Source of the DNA: an uncultured bacterium
GTDB taxonomy: Bacteria; Cyanobacteriota; Vampirovibrionia; Gastranaerophilales; Gastranaerophilaceae
Reading direction: 5' to 3'
NCBI GenBank assembly: GCA_902782905.1
Contig: CACZPB010000201.1
Coordinates: 1 to 7,825 of the forward strand
Length of the DNA: 7,825 nt
Shown: positions 5,277 through 7,825 of the stretch, piece by piece
Numbering within the stretch: position 1 is the first letter of the stretch
Layout of the letters: every line of letters starts with the position of its first letter
Program-made: the position numbers and the translations under genes
The notes under the pieces: generated by a model
Databases searched by the model: none
Told to the model about the DNA's origin: nothing
What the model saw: the letters and a program-made list of their open reading frames with translations, nothing else

Positions 5277-5747
5277 ATGATGAAAAAGTTAAGATTAATA
5301 TTTCTTTTGGCTTTGTTTTTATTTTGTGTAACTTCTGTCGTTGCTGTTACGCGTAATAGTTATACAAAATATGGAAAACATCTTATGCCGACTTATTTTG
5401 ACCCGTTTTTTATAACGAATTTTGAAAATTGTACGCCGAGTGAATACATGGATTGGACAGGAACATATAAGTATGTTGTAGTCGGTAAAAACGAGAGAAA
5501 TCAATGCGAATATAAAACTTTGTATAATCAGTGGCTCACCAAGAACAAAAACGAATGGCGCGATTATAAAGTGTGTTATTTTGATGAGGTACGTCAAAAA
5601 GAGCTTACCAATGCACTAAAAGAACATTCCGGTTCAATTCGCTCATACAGGCTTGGACCTTATAGTACTACAGGCACAAAACTGGAGTATCTTTTGTATT
5701 CTTATGAATATTATGGCGCTTGTAAACTTGTTTGGAAAAAGAAATAA
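5277..5747 (+). CDS. Secreted 156-residue protein with four cysteines, unknown function
   Basis: The N-terminus is a clear Sec signal peptide: MMKK followed by a hydrophobic core (about residues 8-20) and a likely signal peptidase I site after SVVA (residue 23). The mature protein of ~133 residues is rich in Tyr, Lys and Asn and has four cysteines (52, 77, 100, 149), enough for two disulfides outside the cytoplasm. No catalytic motif is visible and I do not recognise the family. The sequence pattern suggests a small mixed alpha/beta fold (beta-rich around TYKYVVVG and SIRSYRLGPY). There is no ribosome site; the start could be the ATG at 5277 or 5280, possibly on a leaderless message. The stop is 23 bases before the kinase-like gene, so the two are probably co-transcribed. 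Confidence 0.8.
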   Translation: MMKKLRLIFLLALFLFCVTSVVAVTRNSYTKYGKHLMPTYFDPFFITNFENCTPSEYMDWTGTYKYVVVGKNERNQCEYKTLYNQWLTKNKNEWRDYKVCYFDEVRQKELTNALKEHSGSIRSYRLGPYSTTGTKLEYLLYSYEYYGACKLVWKKK

Positions 5748-5770
5748 CAAAAAATTTTTTTACGGGTTTT

Positions 5771-6670
5771 ATGAATGGTATGAAAATTTGTTCAAGCATC
5801 CATTATACAGCTCCGTATCAATATAATCGCACGTACCCGAATTTTAGAAGTGTCGGGTTTCTTGACATGCCAAAAGAAGATATCTTTCAACGAATAAAAG
5901 ATTCGTTGAATTATCAGTATTTTATCGGTCAAGGCACGGAGGCTGAAGTATATAAAATAAAAGATACCGACTATTGTGTACGAATCCCTTATGAAACAAA
6001 AGATTTATACTCTTTTAATTATACAAAAGACTTAACACCTGCTGACAAGCTTAATCATGCAGAAGCAAAATTGGGTTTTGGTGCAACTATCATGAAATAT
6101 ATTGAAGGAATATTGCCTAAAACATTCATCAATAATGATAAGCATAGATACAATTTACAATCACAAGCAGCTGACATGCCGATAAAGTCATATTCATCTT
6201 TATTGCATCAGATAGGCGTCGCCATAGATAATGATATGCTTTTTGATTTTACCGGTGGAAATATAATTATTAACCCTCAAAAACAAGAATTAACGGCAAT
6301 AGATTTTATTAAAATGTCTCCGGATTACCCTCGTTCAACATCTCCTATGAATGAGATGTTTAATGCGCTTACCAGTTACGGCACAAAACAAGAAATAGGC
6401 TTAAAGATAATGAAAAAAATACTGCTTACAGGACTGGAAGAATTTAAACCTAATGTTAAGCCGTGTATGGATTTGGAATTATTCGATTTTGTAGAATTTT
6501 TTGAAAATGGTAATATGCGCGCTGATGAAAAGATTGATACGGCGCCATTTAATAAATACATAGAAGAATTAAAGCATATAAAAAAACTTGAACTCAAAGA
6601 TTCAAAATATGCTGCGCAATTAGAAAGCATTATTAAAAAAGTCGAAGCAGAAATTTTAAAGTTGCGTTAA
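5771..6670 (+). CDS. Protein-kinase-fold protein, unknown substrate
   Basis: This protein of about 299 residues carries the elements of the protein-kinase/aminoglycoside-phosphotransferase fold in order. A glycine-rich loop IGQGTEAEVYKI lies at about 52-63, and CVRIPY has Arg71 where the usual ATP-binding lysine sits. A hinge-like IMKYIEG is at about 107-113. FDFTGGNIII corresponds to the catalytic loop (Asp159, Asn164), and AIDF holds the metal-binding Asp178. The C-terminal ~35 residues are Lys/Glu-rich and helical, possibly coiled coil. No signal peptide or membrane segment is seen. The N-terminal ~35 residues (TAPYQYNRTYPNFRSVGF) look unstructured. The start is uncertain: an in-frame TTG at 5732 overlaps the previous gene, and ATGs at 5771 and 5780 are likelier, but all have weak ribosome sites. 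Target could be protein or small molecule. Confidence 0.75.
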   Translation: MNGMKICSSIHYTAPYQYNRTYPNFRSVGFLDMPKEDIFQRIKDSLNYQYFIGQGTEAEVYKIKDTDYCVRIPYETKDLYSFNYTKDLTPADKLNHAEAKLGFGATIMKYIEGILPKTFINNDKHRYNLQSQAADMPIKSYSSLLHQIGVAIDNDMLFDFTGGNIIINPQKQELTAIDFIKMSPDYPRSTSPMNEMFNALTSYGTKQEIGLKIMKKILLTGLEEFKPNVKPCMDLELFDFVEFFENGNMRADEKIDTAPFNKYIEELKHIKKLELKDSKYAAQLESIIKKVEAEILKLR

Positions 6671-6679
6671 ATTTTATAA

Positions 6680-6707
6680 TTGCACGTACAATCTTTTATG
6701 GTAGAAT
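6680..6707 (+). promoter_or_regulatory. Candidate fabG promoter
   Basis: TTGCAC (6680-6685) and TAGAAT (6702-6707) are separated by 16 bp, and TGG before the -10 makes it an extended -10. The predicted start is near 6714, giving a leader of about 58 bases with a small GTTAG/CTAAC hairpin (6734-6750) before the AAGGAGA ribosome site (6758-6764). The -35 lies inside an imperfect dyad, ATTGCACGTACAAT (6679-6692), a possible operator. The promoter lets fabG be expressed despite the upstream islet. Confidence 0.55.
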
Positions 6708-6771
6708 AGTTTTACTGGGATAGTATGTTGTAGGTTAGTTTTTTGCTAACAATAAATAAGGAGAAAGATTA

Positions 6772-7503
6772 ATGAGTGAAAGAAAAATTGCTTTAATTAC
6801 AGGCGGTTCACGCGGTATTGGTTTTAGCTGTGCAAAAGAACTCGCTGCTGCCGGATGTGATATCATTATCAATGATATTTGCGACGCAGAAAAAGCTCAA
6901 CCGGCTTTGGATGAAATCAAAGCTCTCGGCGTAGATGCTTTTTTCTATCAATTTGATGTTTCAAATGATGAACAAGTTCAAGCAGCTGTAGAAAAGATGA
7001 TTGCTGAACACGGCAAAATTGATATTCTTTTAAATAACGCAGGTATTACAAAAGACGGTTTGTTTGTAAGAATGGATGCCGAGCAATGGGAAAGAGTTAT
7101 TAAGATTAACTTGGGTTCTGCTTATTATGTTACTCACGCTGTTATTAAGCATATGATGAAGGCTCGTCAAGGTTCTATCATTAATATGTCTTCAGTTGTA
7201 GGTCTTCATGGTAACGCAGGTCAAGCAAACTATTCAGCTTCAAAAGCAGGTTTGATTGGTTTGACCAAGACTCTTGCTAAAGAATTCGGTTCAAGAAATA
7301 TCAGAGTTAATGCTGTTTGCCCAGGATTTATTCAAACAGCTATGACAGCAGAATTAGGTAACACTGATGAATATATGAAGTTGATTCCTATGAAAAGACT
7401 CGGAACACCTGAAGATATTGCTAAAGTTGTTAAATTCTTGGCGCTTGATACAGACTATGTTACAGGTCAAGCAATTGAAGTTTCAGGTGGTTTGATAATA
7501 TAG
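6772..7503 (+). CDS. fabG: 3-oxoacyl-[acyl-carrier-protein] reductase (FabG)
   Basis: Short-chain dehydrogenase/reductase that reduces 3-ketoacyl-ACP to 3-hydroxyacyl-ACP, the first reduction in each elongation round. At 243 residues it has the usual length. The Rossmann motif TGGSRGIG is at 10-17, NNAG at 88-91, and the catalytic tetrad is complete: Asn113, Ser141 in SSVVG, Tyr154 and Lys158 in QANYSASK. NAVCPGFIQTAM (180-191) is the conserved substrate/cofactor loop, and the C-terminal VTGQAIEVSGGL is typical. At the end of the second strand (CDIIIND) Asp35 occupies the place that often favours NADH over NADPH. Start supported by AAGGAGA about 7 bases upstream. Separate promoters lie before it and before acpP. 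Other SDR roles are possible in principle, but the acpP and fab context makes FabG firm. Confidence 0.96.
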   Translation: MSERKIALITGGSRGIGFSCAKELAAAGCDIIINDICDAEKAQPALDEIKALGVDAFFYQFDVSNDEQVQAAVEKMIAEHGKIDILLNNAGITKDGLFVRMDAEQWERVIKINLGSAYYVTHAVIKHMMKARQGSIINMSSVVGLHGNAGQANYSASKAGLIGLTKTLAKEFGSRNIRVNAVCPGFIQTAMTAELGNTDEYMKLIPMKRLGTPEDIAKVVKFLALDTDYVTGQAIEVSGGLII

Positions 7504-7529
7504 TTAAAGAACTGTAACAATTTCTTAAC

Positions 7530-7561
7530 TTTATTGCAATAAAATTTTGAACAAGTATAAT
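7530..7561 (+). promoter_or_regulatory. acpP promoter with a 14-bp palindrome at the -35
   Basis: A perfect -10 TATAAT (7556-7561) follows TTGCAA (7534-7539, 4 of 6) after 16 bp. The -35 sits at the centre of a perfect 14-bp palindrome, TTTATTGCAATAAA (7530-7543), which could be an operator. The predicted start is near 7568, giving a 38-base leader with the ribosome site AAGAGGA (7591-7597) 8 bases before the ATG. A strong separate promoter is expected because ACP is needed in large amounts. Confidence 0.7.
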
Positions 7562-7605
7562 TTAAGTTGAAAAGTGTATTACACATAAATAAGAGGATAA
7601 AAAAC

Positions 7606-7825
7606 ATGAGTACATTAGACAAAGTAAAAAAAGTTGTTGTAGATCAATTGAGCTGCGATGAAGCATTAGTTACTCCGGAAGCTAGCTTTACTGCTGACTT
7701 GGGTGCTGATTCTTTAGATACAGTTGAATTAGTTATGACTTTTGAAGAAGAATTCGGTTGCGAAATTCCTGATGAAGAAGCTGAAAAAATTCAAACAGTT
7801 CAAGATGCAGTTAACTACATCGAAG
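7606..7825 (+). CDS. acpP: Acyl carrier protein (3' end outside window)
   Basis: Central carrier of fatty acid synthesis, holding growing acyl chains on a phosphopantetheine arm. The 73 visible residues start MSTLDKVKKVVVDQL and include the attachment motif LGADSLDTVELVM with Ser36 as the modification site. The acidic helix II/III region EEEFGCEIPDEEAEKIQTVQDAV is typical. Bacterial ACPs are about 77-80 residues, so only the last few residues are cut off by the window edge. It follows fabG by 102 bases and has its own promoter. fabF would be the expected next gene, but this cannot be seen. Confidence 0.97.
   Translation, partial: MSTLDKVKKVVVDQLSCDEALVTPEASFTADLGADSLDTVELVMTFEEEFGCEIPDEEAEKIQTVQDAVNYIE

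Noticed and set aside
5732..5770. TTG start for the kinase-like protein overlapping the previous gene
   Set aside because: No ribosome site, a weak start codon and a Lys/Phe-rich extension; ATGs at 5771 or 5780 are more natural, though this is not certain.
7503..7529. Hairpin after fabG (GTTAAAGAA with TTTCTTAAC) as a terminator
   Set aside because: The stem is AT-only apart from two pairs, has mismatches, and no true T-run follows.

Overview
The window is AT-rich and bacterial. It holds a fatty-acid and phospholipid synthesis cluster of classical order: rpmF, plsX, fabH, a small unknown gene, fabD, then after an interruption fabG and acpP. Standard stops (TAA, TAG), Shine-Dalgarno sites and sigma70-like promoters are used. 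Gene order, base composition and the style of the unknown proteins would suit a gut Gastranaerophilales-type (non-photosynthetic, cyanobacteria-related) organism. That placement is only an inference, and a Firmicutes-like host is not excluded.

Region by region: 1-379 encodes ribosomal protein L32 with a long acidic/basic tail. Bases 383-453 form an inverted repeat built of 7-base units. plsX (473-1528) ends in a strong intrinsic terminator (1546-1583). fabH, an unrecognised 94-residue gene and fabD (1638-3914) form a tight run, and the unknown gene's stop overlaps the fabD start. Bases 3915-4650 contain no gene but carry a large imperfect inverted repeat of about 720 bp. Next come a minus-strand lipoprotein (4651-5178), a divergent secreted 4-cysteine protein (5277-5747) and a protein-kinase-like protein (5771-6670). 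fabG (6772-7503) and the start of acpP (7606 onward) each have their own promoter.

The core enzymes fit one pathway. FabD loads malonyl groups onto AcpP, FabH starts chains from acyl-CoA and malonyl-ACP, FabG reduces the 3-ketoacyl-ACP, and PlsX turns acyl-ACP into acyl-phosphate for phospholipid synthesis. The stretch 3915-6671 looks like an accessory islet placed between fabD and fabG.

The most unusual signal is the gene-free inverted repeat. Each half, read inward, contains a similar multi-helix core. In an 18-bp composite helix the two halves differ at ten bases, and all ten form five compensated pair changes, while the internal loop and bulge are unchanged. This suggests two inverted copies of a structured RNA (or single-stranded DNA) element under selection for its fold. 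I do not recognise the family.
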